A DNA stretch of 64,000 bases from Janibacter sp. CX7 (GCF_024362365.1 NZ_CP101464.1:248001-312000); one strand, 5' to 3'; positions 19,891-28,732 are shown, counted from the first letter of the stretch. Notes: generated by a model not told the origin, from the letters alone. Program-made: numbers and translations.

Positions 19891-21585
19891 TCAGCGCACC
19901 GCGCGGTCGGCGTTGACGACGCCCTCGCCGAAGATGCCGTTGTCCGCCGTCGTGCCGACGCAGCGGACGCTCCCTTCGGCATCGGGGCAGGGGATCTCGG
20001 TGGCGCTCTCGCCGAGCTGCCGCGCCACGTCGTCGGGCGCCATCCGGTCGCCGTGGGCGCTGATGATCAGCGCGGCGACCCCGGCGGCGTGCGGCGAGGC
20101 CATCGAGGTGCCCTGGTTCCACACGTAGAGCCCGCACTCCCCGTCCGGGTCGGGATCGTTGCCGGCGATCGACTCGGGACAGCTGCGCACGACCATCTCG
20201 GTGCCGGTCTCGGTGACCCGGCCCTCGTCGTCGACGAAGCCCTCGGCCGTCACGACCGAGCGCGATGCGGCGGAGAGGATGCCGCCGCGGCCCGAGCTCT
20301 CCTCGCCGCCGGGGGCGGCGACGTCGACGAGACCGTCGTCGGGGTGCGAGGTCCAGTTGCTGAAGGTCGAGCGCACATTGCCCTCGTCGACGGAGGCGAC
20401 GGCGATGACGTGCTCGCCGGACAGCGGCAGGCGCTCGCAGGTCTTCGGGTCGACCCGGCGGGTGCGGGTGTCGCCGCCGTAGTTGGGGCTCGAGGTGTCG
20501 CGGCTCGGGGCGCCCATGTCCGCGCCGTCGTTGCCCGCGGAGGTCACGAGCGTCACTCCCTGCTCGTGCGCACGGTCGAGCGAGCGGTGCACGAGCTCGA
20601 GCATGACGTCCTGGAAGGCCACCTGCTCCGGGGTGTCGCCGGGCGCGCCGCCCTCGCAGGCGTAGAGCCACGGGTCGACGTAGAAGCTCATGTTGACGAC
20701 GTCGAGCCGCTGGTCGGCGGCGTGGGTCAGCGCGTTGACCACCGGCCCGAGGAAGAAGAGCCCGCCGTCCTGCCCGGCGCGCAGGTCGACGAGGGTCACG
20801 TCGGGGGCGACGCCGGTGACGCCGAGGTCGTTGGCCGCGGCGGCGATCGTGCCGGCGACGTGCGTGCCGTGCCCGCCGTCGTCCTCGCCGACCGGGTCGA
20901 CGCAGCTCTCGTGCTCGCACTCGCCGTCGATGTCGGCGATGTCGCTGACGACGAAGCTCTTGGACAGCCCGGCGTCGAGCCGTGGCGCGAGGTCGGGGTG
21001 GGTCTTGTCGATGCCGGTGTCGATGACGCCGACGCGTACCTCGGGCCGCCCCGTGGTCACCTCGTGCGCGCCCCGGGCGTTGACCGCCTCCATGCCCCAG
21101 AGCCAGCCGTCGAAGGGGTCACCGCCCTCCGGTGCCTGAGGGGGCGAAGGGAGGTCCGCTGCGGGAGTCGTGTCGCCGGGGTCGGGCTCGGCCGGGGGCT
21201 CCGGCGACCAGGAGGCGGCGCGGTCGGTGACGGCATCGGTGACGCCGTCGACCCCCTTCGCCCGCTCGGCCACGTCGGTGTCGTCGGTCCGCAGGGTCAC
21301 CATGCCCACGGCGGTGTTGACCGAGGTGAGGGGCAGGCCGTCGGCCTCGAGCTCGTCGGCGACGCGCTGGGTCTCGCCCGGGTCGTCGACGAGGACGACC
21401 CAGTCGCGCCCCGTGCGCGGCGGGTCGAAGGTCTCGATGCTCGACCTCGCGGGCTTCGACGTCGGCGCCTGAGAGGTCGACGACGACGTGCTCGTGCTGG
21501 TCCCGTCGTCCCCCTCGAGGAGCGAGCACCCGCTCGCGACGAGCGTCAGCGCGACGAGCGCACCCCAGGTCCTGCGTCCGCGCAT
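19891..21585 (-). CDS. Secreted S8 (subtilisin-family) serine protease, lipoprotein
   Basis: A 564-residue exported protease. The signal peptide ends in a lipobox (TLVASGC, Cys20), followed by a Ser/Thr-rich linker and a region of about 80 residues like an inhibitor I9 propeptide (RDWVVLVDDPGETQRV on). The catalytic domain has Asp in VGVIDTGIDKTHPDL, His in GHGTHVAGTIAA and Ser in GTSMASPHAAGVAAL, with an oxyanion Asn in TSAGNDGAD. Several Cys pairs (DGECEHESC) suggest disulphides. A TAGACT -10 on the minus strand (plus 21618-21623) and an AGAGGGGA ribosome site precede ATG 21585. Substrate unknown. Confidence 0.9.
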   Translation of the reverse strand: MRGRRTWGALVALTLVASGCSLLEGDDGTSTSTSSSTSQAPTSKPARSSIETFDPPRTGRDWVVLVDDPGETQRVADELEADGLPLTSVNTAVGMVTLRTDDTDVAERAKGVDGVTDAVTDRAASWSPEPPAEPDPGDTTPAADLPSPPQAPEGGDPFDGWLWGMEAVNARGAHEVTTGRPEVRVGVIDTGIDKTHPDLAPRLDAGLSKSFVVSDIADIDGECEHESCVDPVGEDDGGHGTHVAGTIAAAANDLGVTGVAPDVTLVDLRAGQDGGLFFLGPVVNALTHAADQRLDVVNMSFYVDPWLYACEGGAPGDTPEQVAFQDVMLELVHRSLDRAHEQGVTLVTSAGNDGADMGAPSRDTSSPNYGGDTRTRRVDPKTCERLPLSGEHVIAVASVDEGNVRSTFSNWTSHPDDGLVDVAAPGGEESSGRGGILSAASRSVVTAEGFVDDEGRVTETGTEMVVRSCPESIAGNDPDPDGECGLYVWNQGTSMASPHAAGVAALIISAHGDRMAPDDVARQLGESATEIPCPDAEGSVRCVGTTADNGIFGEGVVNADRAVR

Positions 21586-21636
21586 GGTGTCCCCTCTGTC
21601 CGTGCGGTGTGTCCAGAGTCTAGGAGGCGAAGGGGG

Positions 21637-22206
21637 TCACAGCTCGCGGACCACCCGGGCCGGGTTGCCGACGGCCACGACCCCCGCGGGGATGTCGCGG
21701 GTGACGACCGCGCCCGCCCCGATGACCGAGTCGTCGCCGATCGTCACGCCCGGGCAGACGATGACGCCGCCGCCGAGCCAGACGTTGTCGCCGATGGTGA
21801 TGGGCTCGCCCGCCTCGACCTTGTCCCGTCGTGGGCCGGGCTCGAGCGGGTGGGTGGCGGTGAGCAGCTGCACCTGCGGTCCGATCTGGCAGTCCTCGCC
21901 GATGCGGATCGGCGTGACGTCGAGCGCGGTGAGCCCGTAGTTGACGAAGGTGCGTGCCCCGATGCTCAGGTGGGCGCCGTAGTCGAGGTAGAGGGGCGGG
22001 CGGATCTCGACGTCCTCGCCGAGCTCGCCGACGAGCTCGGCGAGCAGGGCCCGTGGGTCCTCGCCGTCGGCGTCGAGGGTGGCCCGGTGGTAGCGGTCCT
22101 GCAGGTCGCGGGCCCGGGCGCTCGCTGCCGCGAGCTCCGGGTCGCTCGCGTCGTAGGGGTCTCCGGCGAGCATCCGCTCCCGCTGGGTCCTCGTGTCCTC
22201 GCTCAT
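21637..22206 (-). CDS. maa: Maltose/galactoside O-acetyltransferase, LbH family
   Basis: A 189-residue cytoplasmic CoA-dependent sugar O-acetyltransferase. The N-terminal Maa domain (MLAGDPYDASDPEL) is followed by left-handed beta-helix hexapeptides (IGEDCQIGPQVQL, ITIGDNVWLGGGVIV, VTIGDDSVIGAGAVV). The active-site His is in LTATHPLEP. The family acetylates maltose, glucose or similar sugars, and physiological roles are unclear. ATG 22206 lies next to the cobalamin riboswitch transcript on the other strand. Confidence 0.9.
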   Translation of the reverse strand: MSEDTRTQRERMLAGDPYDASDPELAAASARARDLQDRYHRATLDADGEDPRALLAELVGELGEDVEIRPPLYLDYGAHLSIGARTFVNYGLTALDVTPIRIGEDCQIGPQVQLLTATHPLEPGPRRDKVEAGEPITIGDNVWLGGGVIVCPGVTIGDDSVIGAGAVVTRDIPAGVVAVGNPARVVREL

Positions 22207-22299
22207 GTCACGACCTTAGGGAGATGCGGTGGTGGTGGGGGCCGGGTGTGCCGGAGGGAGGGCGAAGGGGGTCGCGGCCGCCGGTGTCGTAGGCTCGGT

Positions 22300-22458
22300 G
22301 GCGAGTCAGACGCACACCAGTGCAGAGGGAACCCGGTGCGAGTCCGGGACTGTCGCGCAGCGGTGAGGGTGACTGGCGGGGTACGACGCCACTGGGCAAC
22401 CAGCCCGGGAAGGCACCCCGTCGGGACGACCCCGAGTCCGAAGACCTGCTGACTCGCC
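22300..22458 (+). promoter_or_regulatory. Cobalamin (B12) riboswitch
   Basis: The closing stem P1 is a perfect 10 bp: GGCGAGTCAG (22300-22309) with CTGACTCGCC (22449-22458). Inside are the conserved core (GGGAACCCGGTGCGAGTCCG, 22329 on), the GCCACTGG block near 22388, and the B12 box AGTCCGAAGACCTGCT (22435-22450). A TAGGCT -10 at 22290-22295 would start the RNA almost exactly at P1. It precedes a BtuC-type permease, so adenosyl- or methylcobalamin should switch off importer expression. The short gap to the start codon suggests control of translation rather than a terminator. Confidence 0.95.
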
Positions 22459-22508
22459 TCATCCGACCGGGCCTCGCGATCAGGCCCCCGATGCACCTGG
22501 AGACCTCG

Positions 22509-23567
22509 GTGTCCCACGACCGTCCCGGTGGACGACGCGTCCCCACCGTCCCGCTGCTCGTCACGCTCGTCGTGGCGACGGTGGTGAGCGCGGTCGTCTC
22601 GCTCGCCTTCGGTTCGGAGCCGCTCAGCGTCTCGGGCGTCGTCGACGTGCTGCGCGCACGCCTCGCCGGCGGCCGGGGGAGCGACCCGACCTACGACACC
22701 ATCGTGTGGGAGCTGCGCGCGCCGCGGGTCGTCATGGCCGTCGTCGTCGGGGCGGGGCTGTCGATCGCCGGGGCGTGCATGCAGACACTCGTGCGCAACC
22801 CGCTCGCCGACCCCTATCTGCTCGGGGTCTCGTCGGGCGCCGGGGTCGGCGCCACCCTCGTCATCGTGCTCGGGGTCCTCAGCGGCCTGGGCGTGTGGGC
22901 GCTGTCGGCGGGAGCCCTCGGTGGTGCCCTGCTCGCGACGGCGCTCGTCTTCGGGATCTCGATGGCGCAGGGCGGGATCACCCCCCTTCGCCTCGTGCTG
23001 ACCGGCGTCGTGATGTCCGCCGCCTTCTCGTCGATCTCGAGCTTCCTCGTCTTCTTCAGCGCCGACCCGCGGGCGACCCAGTCGGTGCTCTTCTGGCTGC
23101 TCGGCAGCCTGTCGGGCTCGGTCTGGGATCAGATCCTGCCGTCGGTGCTCGTCGTCGTCCTCGCCACCGCGCTGCTCGTCGCGCTGCACTCCTGGCTCGA
23201 CGCGCTCGCGGCCGGCGCCGAGGTGGCGTCGGCGCTCGGTGTGCCGGTGCGGGGGCTGCGGATCGCCCTCTTCGTCCTCGTGTCGGTCCTCGTCGGCGTG
23301 CTCGTCGCGGTCTCCGGAGGCATCGGCTTCGTCGGCCTCGTCGTCCCGCACCTCGCCCGGATCCTCGTCGGCGCCCGCCACCGCGTCGTCCTGCCCGTCG
23401 CCGCGGTCGGGGGAGCGCTCTTCATGCTGTGGGTCGACGTCGCCGCCCGCACCATCGTCGCCCCGCAGGAGATCCCGCTGAGCGTCGTCACGGGCCTCGT
23501 GGGGGCCCCGGTCTTCCTCCTGCTGCTCGGCAGGCGGCACTACACCTATGCAGGAGGCGGCGAATGA
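22509..23567 (+). CDS. btuC: FecCD/BtuC-family ABC permease, riboswitch-controlled
   Basis: A 352-residue permease with about ten hydrophobic helices. Family motifs are RAPRVVMAVVVGAGLSIAGA, ETLVRNPLADPYLLGVSSGA-like (here MQTLVRNPLADPYLLG), and the coupling-loop region GGIGFVGLVVPHLAR. It should carry cobalamin or a corrinoid across the membrane given the B12 riboswitch. GTG 22509 has GGAG 6 nt upstream (22499-22502), so I favour it over ATG 22491, also in frame. Its end overlaps the ATPase by 4 bp. Confidence 0.9.
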   Translation: MSHDRPGGRRVPTVPLLVTLVVATVVSAVVSLAFGSEPLSVSGVVDVLRARLAGGRGSDPTYDTIVWELRAPRVVMAVVVGAGLSIAGACMQTLVRNPLADPYLLGVSSGAGVGATLVIVLGVLSGLGVWALSAGALGGALLATALVFGISMAQGGITPLRLVLTGVVMSAAFSSISSFLVFFSADPRATQSVLFWLLGSLSGSVWDQILPSVLVVVLATALLVALHSWLDALAAGAEVASALGVPVRGLRIALFVLVSVLVGVLVAVSGGIGFVGLVVPHLARILVGARHRVVLPVAAVGGALFMLWVDVAARTIVAPQEIPLSVVTGLVGAPVFLLLLGRRHYTYAGGGE

Positions 23568-24364
23568 GTCACCTGAGCTGCCACGGCCTCGCCGCCGCGA
23601 TCGGCGGGCACACCATCGTCTCGGGCGTGGACCTCGACGTGCCGCACGGGTCGATGCTCGCGGTCGTCGGGCGCAACGGCAGCGGCAAGTCGACGCTGCT
23701 GCGGGCCCTCACCGGCTTGCGGCCGCCCGCGGCCGGGACCGTGCTCGTCGACGGCACCGACCTCGCGAGCCTCACCCCGCGCCAGCGGGCGACCCGCCTG
23801 GCCCACGTCGGGCAGGAGGACGGCCCGCCGGAGGACCTGCTCGTCGGCGAGATGGTCGCCATGGGCCGGATCCCGCACCGGCCGCCGTGGGCCTTCGACG
23901 CGAAGGGGGAGCGTCCCCTCGTCCTCGCGGCGCTCGAGCACGTCGACCTCGTCGACAAGGTCGACCACCCGTGCCAGCACCTCTCCGGCGGCGAGCGCCG
24001 GCGGGCCATGCTCGCGCGCGGCATCGCCCAGGGCAGCGACCTGCTCGTCCTCGACGAGCCGACCAACCACCTCGACGTGCACCACCAGATCCAGCTCCTC
24101 GAGACGGTCCGGGCCCTCGGCTGCACCGTCGTCGCCGCCGTGCACGACCTGCAGCTCGCGGCCGCCCACTTCGACGCCGTCGCCGTCCTCCACGACGGCC
24201 GGCTGCACGGCGTCGGGCACCCCGCCGACGTGCTCACCCCCGAGGTCCTGCGCGAGGTCTTCGACGTCGAGGCACGGCACCTCACCGACCCGGCCACCGG
24301 CCGGGTCCACCTCGTCGTGGGCGCAGGAGCGCCCGCACCCGCCCACCGGAAGGCCCACGCATGA
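23564..24364 (+). CDS. btuD: BtuD-type ABC ATPase
   Basis: A 266-residue ATPase. Walker A is GRNGSGKST (about 38-46), signature LSGGERRR, Walker B LLVLDEPTNHLD, H-loop AVHDLQ. It is typical of FecE/BtuD transporters of metal chelates and B12. ATG overlaps the permease stop (ATGA), and its own stop overlaps the SBP start in the same way, so the three genes form one translationally coupled unit. Confidence 0.92.
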   Translation: MSHLSCHGLAAAIGGHTIVSGVDLDVPHGSMLAVVGRNGSGKSTLLRALTGLRPPAAGTVLVDGTDLASLTPRQRATRLAHVGQEDGPPEDLLVGEMVAMGRIPHRPPWAFDAKGERPLVLAALEHVDLVDKVDHPCQHLSGGERRRAMLARGIAQGSDLLVLDEPTNHLDVHHQIQLLETVRALGCTVVAAVHDLQLAAAHFDAVAVLHDGRLHGVGHPADVLTPEVLREVFDVEARHLTDPATGRVHLVVGAGAPAPAHRKAHA

Positions 24365-25404
24365 CCTCCCTTCGCCCTGCCCGGGCCACCGCCGCGGTCC
24401 TCGCGGTCGGACTGCTCGCCGCCTGCGGTGGTGGGAGCAGCGCGGACGCACCCTCTGCCGGGGGCCAGGTGACGATCACCAACTGCGGCCAGGAGGCGAC
24501 CTTCCCCTCGCCGGCGGAGCGGATGTACGTCGGTGGCGACGGCAACCTGCTCGCGATGGTGCTGGCCCTGGGTGCCGAGGACCAGGTGGCCGGCGTGAGC
24601 GGTCTGAGCGACACCCGGCAGGCCCTGTCCACCGCCTACGGCGCCGACGTCGTCGACGCCCTCCCGGTGGCGACGAAGGACTACCCGACGATGGAAAACG
24701 TCATCGCGCAGCGACCGGACGTCATGCTCGCCGGCTGGAACTACGGCTACACCGAGGAGAAGAAGCTCACCCCGGACCTCCTCGAGGACCGGGGCATCTC
24801 GGGCTACGTGCTCTCCGAGAGCTGCCGCCAGGCCGACGGCAAGCGCGGGACGATGCCGCCGTGGAAGGCCATGGCGGCCGACATCGACAACCTCGGTCGG
24901 ATCACCGGTCACGAGGACCGGGCCACCGAGGTCAACGACGACATCGCCCGGCGGCGCGCCGCGCTCGAGGAGGCACCCCAGGCGACGAAGCCCCCGACGG
25001 TCTTCGTCTTCGACTCCGGCACGAAGCAGATCTTCACCTCCGGGTCCTTCGGCGCGCCGCAGGCGATCATCGAGGCGGCGGGGGCGAAGAACGCGACCGC
25101 CGACGTCAAGGACACGTGGACCGAGGTCTCGTGGGAGCAGCTCGTCTCCTCGGAACCCGACTTCTTCGCCTTCGTCGCCTACGAGGGGCAGAGCTTCGAG
25201 GACAAGGTCAAGGTCCTCGAGAGCAACCCGGCGACACGGGACCTGCCGGCCGTCAAGGAGAAGCGCTTCCTCAACCTGCCGATCCCGGCGTGGACGAGCA
25301 GCCCGCTCAACATCAACTCGGCCGAGCAGCTGCGCGTGGCCCTCGAGGAGCACGACCTCGTGCCCGCCAGCGACATCGAGCCCGAGCACGACCTCGAGCC
25401 GTGA
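24361..25404 (+). CDS. btuF: BtuF-type substrate-binding lipoprotein
   Basis: A 347-residue type III periplasmic-binding protein anchored by a lipobox (VGLLAACGG). It has the family's N-terminal strand (QVTITNCGQEATFPSPAERMYV), QRPDVMLAGW, and a C-terminal lobe with a long helix linking the two domains. Such proteins bind iron siderophores, haem or cobalamin; the riboswitch at the head of the operon argues for cobalamin or a cobinamide. Unusually it is the last rather than first gene of the operon. Confidence 0.88.
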   Translation: MTSLRPARATAAVLAVGLLAACGGGSSADAPSAGGQVTITNCGQEATFPSPAERMYVGGDGNLLAMVLALGAEDQVAGVSGLSDTRQALSTAYGADVVDALPVATKDYPTMENVIAQRPDVMLAGWNYGYTEEKKLTPDLLEDRGISGYVLSESCRQADGKRGTMPPWKAMAADIDNLGRITGHEDRATEVNDDIARRRAALEEAPQATKPPTVFVFDSGTKQIFTSGSFGAPQAIIEAAGAKNATADVKDTWTEVSWEQLVSSEPDFFAFVAYEGQSFEDKVKVLESNPATRDLPAVKEKRFLNLPIPAWTSSPLNINSAEQLRVALEEHDLVPASDIEPEHDLEP

Positions 25405-25461
25405 CGGCCGAGGCCGCCGGGCCGCCGGGCCGGGTGGGTGGGCCTGCGCCGCCCCGGTGGC

Positions 25462-25467
25462 TAGGGT
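25462..25467 (+). promoter_or_regulatory. -10 element TAGGGT, leaderless start for enoyl-CoA hydratase
   Basis: TAGGGT lies 7 nt upstream of GTG 25475, the distance expected if transcription starts at the start codon. There is no Shine-Dalgarno. It singles out 25475 among three in-frame GTGs (25457, 25466, 25475). Confidence 0.6.
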
Positions 25468-25474
25468 GCGTGGT

Positions 25475-26197
25475 GTGGGAGTCACGTACGAAGCATCCGA
25501 CCGCCTTGCCCGCATCGTCCTCGACCGGCCCGAGGCCGGTAACGCGCTCGACCTCGAGATGGCCCGCGCCCTGCGCGAGGCGGTCGAGCGGGCGCTCGGG
25601 GACCCCTATGTCGACATCCTGACGCTGACGGCCAACGGCGCGGACTTCTGCGTCGGGTCCGACACCTCCGCGGCGGAGCAGGCCGAGGACCCGACGACCG
25701 CGGTCTTCGAGCTCGCGGCCGCCCTCGAGGAGCTCTTCTCGCTGCTCAACAACTCGAGCAAGCTCGTGCTCGTCGGCGTCCAGGGACTGGCCGCCGGCTC
25801 CGGCCTGGGCCTCGTCCTCGCGGGCGACCTCGCCTTCTGCGCCGGCGACACGACCTTCCGCGTGCCGCCCAAGGGCGGCACCGGCGCGCCCGACCCCGGC
25901 CTCGCGTGGCTCCTGCCGCGGGCCATCGGCCAGCAGCGCGCCCTCTCCTTCGGCCTCGGTGGCCGCACCCTCGACGCGGCGACCGCCGACGACTGGGGCA
26001 TCGCCGAGCTCGCCCCCGACGGTGACGTCGCGGCCGCGCTCCAGGACGCCGCGTCCAACCTCGGCGGCAAGCACCTGTGGGCCAACTCCGAGATGCGGCG
26101 TCTGCTCCACGCCTCGTGGGAGACCTCGCGCACCGAGCTCTCGCAGTCGGAGGCCGTGACCCTCGTGCGCGCCCTGCTCAACCGCAACCGGGGCTGA
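25475..26197 (+). CDS. Enoyl-CoA hydratase/isomerase family protein
   Basis: A 240-residue crotonase-fold protein. It opens ASDRLARIVLDRPEAGNALD, and the first oxyanion region is GADFCVGSDTS. The second oxyanion block is VQGLAAGSGLGLVLAGDLAFC, followed by RVPPKGGTGAPDPGL. The usual catalytic Glu in the second block is not obvious, so the reaction (hydratase, isomerase or other acyl-CoA chemistry) is uncertain. The gene is followed after 2 bp by a hypothetical gene. Confidence 0.85.
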   Translation: MGVTYEASDRLARIVLDRPEAGNALDLEMARALREAVERALGDPYVDILTLTANGADFCVGSDTSAAEQAEDPTTAVFELAAALEELFSLLNNSSKLVLVGVQGLAAGSGLGLVLAGDLAFCAGDTTFRVPPKGGTGAPDPGLAWLLPRAIGQQRALSFGLGGRTLDAATADDWGIAELAPDGDVAAALQDAASNLGGKHLWANSEMRRLLHASWETSRTELSQSEAVTLVRALLNRNRG

Positions 26198-26199
26198 GC

Positions 26200-26802
26200 A
26201 TGAGTGAGCCGGGCCGACCCCGCCGGCCGCTGCACTTCGGTCCCGACGCCATGGAGGCGCACGGCGGGACCCTGCCCGACCCCGCCGAGACCGCTGCGGC
26301 CGCCCACGCCGCGGCGCAGACCGTCGTCGAGGCGGGCAGGGGGTCGGCCTCGCCGGAGACGACCGCCAGGCTCGTGCGGCTCGTCGAGGACCTCGGCATC
26401 GACACCCTCGCCCAGCTGTGGGCAGATCGGCCCGCGCGCAGCCTCCCCGGCGCGCTGTGGCGGGTCTACGTCCTGCGCGCCTGGATCCAGCGCTCGCCGG
26501 AGGTCGCCGCCCGCGAGTACGGCGCGGGCATGGCCGTCGCGCACGTCAACCACGCGATCGCCGGCGTCGTCGACCCGCCGGGCGCCGACGAGGTGCGCGA
26601 CCTGTCCGACCGGATCCTCGGGGGAGTCTTCGACGGGGACCTCGCGGTCGCCCTCGAGCGGGCGGCCGCCTTCTGCCGGGTCGTGGCGACCGGGCGCGCC
26701 CATCTCGACGACGGCGACGTCGAGGCCGCCGCGGCCATGGTCGGCACCGCCGAGGACCTCGAGGCCAGTGCCCGGCTCTGGCGGACCGGCGCGTTGGACT
26801 GA
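26200..26802 (+). CDS. Conserved actinobacterial hypothetical protein
   Basis: A 200-residue soluble, Ala-rich, mostly helical protein with no signal peptide or membrane segment. I do not recognise a named domain. ATG 26200 is 2 bp after the enoyl-CoA hydratase stop, so they are co-transcribed. Features visible are a segment LPGALWRVYVLRAWIQRSPE and AVAHVNHAIAGVVDPPGADEV, which look like a compact helical bundle. Codon use and GC match the neighbours. Function unknown. Confidence 0.75.
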   Translation: MSEPGRPRRPLHFGPDAMEAHGGTLPDPAETAAAAHAAAQTVVEAGRGSASPETTARLVRLVEDLGIDTLAQLWADRPARSLPGALWRVYVLRAWIQRSPEVAAREYGAGMAVAHVNHAIAGVVDPPGADEVRDLSDRILGGVFDGDLAVALERAAAFCRVVATGRAHLDDGDVEAAAAMVGTAEDLEASARLWRTGALD

Positions 26803-26892
26803 CCCGGTCGGGACCTCCGTCAGGCCCCGTCGGCCGCGCTGCGACACGGTCGCGAGGCCCCCCCGCGGGAATGCGGTGACCTTCGTCGCGGT

Positions 26893-26898
26893 TACGCT
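26893..26898 (+). promoter_or_regulatory. Possible upstream -10 element TACGCT
   Basis: TACGCT lies 6 nt before a GTG at 26905 that opens an 89-codon frame overlapping the DUF47 gene start. That frame lacks recognisable similarity. The site may be an upstream promoter of the pit operon or a leaderless small ORF. Apart from this and the elements at 27004-27047, I see nothing in 26803-27095. Confidence 0.35.
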
Positions 26899-27003
26899 GG
26901 GTCGGTGCGCCGGGTCGCGGTAGCCCCGGGTCCCAAAATTCGCCGCCACGAGCGGCCGTGCGCCGTGAGGCGCTCCCGACCCGGCGCATCCCCACCGGAT
27001 GGT

Positions 27004-27032
27004 GGTGAACTCCCGATGACACACAGGTGGCC
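27004..27032 (+). promoter_or_regulatory. Candidate PHO box upstream of DUF47-pit
   Basis: GGTGAAC (27004-27010), GATGACA (27015-27021) and GGTGGCC (27026-27032) recur every 11 bp and overlap the expected -35 region of the -10 TAGGCT at 27042-27047. Only the first unit is a strong match to the units seen before pstS. Confidence 0.4.
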
Positions 27033-27041
27033 GGACGGTTC

Positions 27042-27047
27042 TAGGCT
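27042..27047 (+). promoter_or_regulatory. -10 element TAGGCT of the DUF47-pit operon
   Basis: TAGGCT predicts a transcript start near 27054 and a leader of about 40 nt with GGAG at 27083-27086 serving GTG 27096. Confidence 0.55.
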
Positions 27048-27095
27048 GTGCACGACAACCGCACGTTCCCCCCCCCTGATCCGGAGACCCACCCC

Positions 27096-27725
27096 GTGGC
27101 CTTCTTCCGACCGTCGTCCGCTCGCGACGACGCCTTCTTCCAGCTCCTCGCCGCCAGCGCTCGCCATGCCGTGACCGCAGCCGAGCTGCTCACCCAGCTC
27201 CTCGCAGCGCCTCCCGAGGAGCGCGCTGGCCTCCTGCCCCGTCTGAAGGAGGTCGAGCACGAGGCCGACGAGGCGACCCACGCGATCATCCACAAGGTCA
27301 ACTCCAGCTTCGTCACCCCCTTCGACCACGGCGACATCCTCGAGCTCGCCGGTGCGCTCGACGACTGCACCGACATCCTCGAGTCCGTGGGCCAGCACAT
27401 CGTGCTCTACCGCATGGACGGCCTGATGGAGGGCATCGCCCGCCAGATGGCCGTCATCGTGCGGATGGCCGAGCTGACCGCCGACGCGATGCCGCGCCTG
27501 GCGAGCATGAAGGCCATGCCTGAGTACTGGGTGGAGATCAACCGCCTGGAGAACGAGGGCGACCAGATCTACCGCGCGCTGCTCGGTGACCTCTTCGACG
27601 GTCGCGTGAGCGACCCGATCGAGCTCATCAAGCACAAGGACGTCATCGAGCGCCTCGAGCACGCCGCCGACGCCTTCGAGCAGGTGGCGCACCGCGTCGA
27701 GAGCATCGCCATCAAGGAGTCCTGA
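27096..27725 (+). CDS. DUF47/PhoU-like Pit accessory protein
   Basis: A 209-residue helical protein of the DUF47 (YkaA) family, which resembles PhoU and is nearly always encoded beside Pit permeases. Motifs include LPRLKEVEHEADEATHAI and RLENEGDQIYRALL, PhoU-type acidic metal-binding E-x3-D pairs. It probably modulates Pit activity. GTG 27096 is chosen because GGAG lies 9 nt upstream. Its stop is 5 bp before pit. Confidence 0.88.
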   Translation: MAFFRPSSARDDAFFQLLAASARHAVTAAELLTQLLAAPPEERAGLLPRLKEVEHEADEATHAIIHKVNSSFVTPFDHGDILELAGALDDCTDILESVGQHIVLYRMDGLMEGIARQMAVIVRMAELTADAMPRLASMKAMPEYWVEINRLENEGDQIYRALLGDLFDGRVSDPIELIKHKDVIERLEHAADAFEQVAHRVESIAIKES

Positions 27726-27730
27726 CCCCC

Positions 27731-28732
27731 GTGGAGTTCCTCCCCGTGGCCGTCGTCACCCTGCTGGCGATGGGCTTCAACTACACCAACGGCTTCCACG
27801 ACGCGGCCAATGCGATCGCGACGTCGGTGTCGACCCGCGCGCTCACGCCGCGGGCGGCGCTCGCCATGGCGGCCGTGGCCAACCTCGCCGGCGCCTTCTT
27901 CGGCGCCAAGGTCGCCGAGACCGTGGGCCAGGGCATCATCGAGGCGCCCGGCGGGCACCTCGGTCTCGTCCTGTGCGCGGCGGCGCTCCTCGGCGCCATC
28001 GTGTGGAACCTGATCACCTGGTGGTTCGGCCTGCCCTCCTCGTCCTCGCACGCCCTCATCGGCGGGCTCGGCGGTGCGGCCCTGGCGGCCGGCGCCACGG
28101 TCAAGTGGGGCGGCATCCTCGAGAAGGTCGTCATCCCGATGGTCCTCTCGCCGGTCGTCGGCATCGTCGTCGGCTTCCTCGTGATGAAGCTGATCCTGCG
28201 GATCTTCCGCGACGCCAACCCCGGCCGGACCAAGCGCGGCTTCCGCATGGCGCAGACCGCCTCCGCGGCCGCCATGGCCTTCGGCCACGGCATGCAGGAC
28301 GCCGCCAAGACCGCCGGCGTCGTCGTCCTCGCGCTCACCGTCTCGGGCTACCAGTCGTCGGCCGACCACCACATCCCGCTGTGGGTCCTCGTCATGTCGG
28401 CCGTCGTCATCTCGATGGGCACCTACTCGGGCGGCTGGCGGATCATGCGCACCCTCGGTCGCGGCATCATCCACCTCGACCCGCCCCAGGGCTTCGCCGC
28501 CGAGGTCACGGCCGCGTCGATCCTCTACGTGGCGACGATGCTCAAGGCGCCGATCTCGACGACGCACGCGATCACCGCGGCGATCATGGGCGTGGGGTCC
28601 ACCCGCTCGCTCAAGGCCGTGCGGTGGGGCGTGGCGAAAAACATCGTCGGCGCGTGGATCTTCACCTTCCCCGGCGCGGGACTGTCCGCGGTGCTCTTCA
28701 TGCTGGTGCTCCGCCCGCTCACCGGCGTCTGA
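27731..28732 (+). CDS. pit: Low-affinity inorganic phosphate transporter Pit
   Basis: A 333-residue inner-membrane proton- (or metal-phosphate-) coupled phosphate transporter with about ten hydrophobic helices. It carries the duplicated PHO4-family signatures: GFNYTNGFHDAANAIATSVSTR near the N-terminus, GLPSSSSHALIGG in the middle, and KAPISTTHAITAAIMGVG near the C-terminus. It shares an operon with DUF47 and lies next to the convergent pst genes, so low- and high-affinity phosphate uptake are adjacent. Confidence 0.93.
   Translation: MEFLPVAVVTLLAMGFNYTNGFHDAANAIATSVSTRALTPRAALAMAAVANLAGAFFGAKVAETVGQGIIEAPGGHLGLVLCAAALLGAIVWNLITWWFGLPSSSSHALIGGLGGAALAAGATVKWGGILEKVVIPMVLSPVVGIVVGFLVMKLILRIFRDANPGRTKRGFRMAQTASAAAMAFGHGMQDAAKTAGVVVLALTVSGYQSSADHHIPLWVLVMSAVVISMGTYSGGWRIMRTLGRGIIHLDPPQGFAAEVTAASILYVATMLKAPISTTHAITAAIMGVGSTRSLKAVRWGVAKNIVGAWIFTFPGAGLSAVLFMLVLRPLTGV

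Noticed and set aside
26905-27174. 89-codon frame starting 6 nt after TACGCT as a true gene
   Set aside because: No similarity, Arg/Pro-rich, and it overlaps the DUF47 gene start in another frame. Only the promoter-like element is kept, at low confidence.
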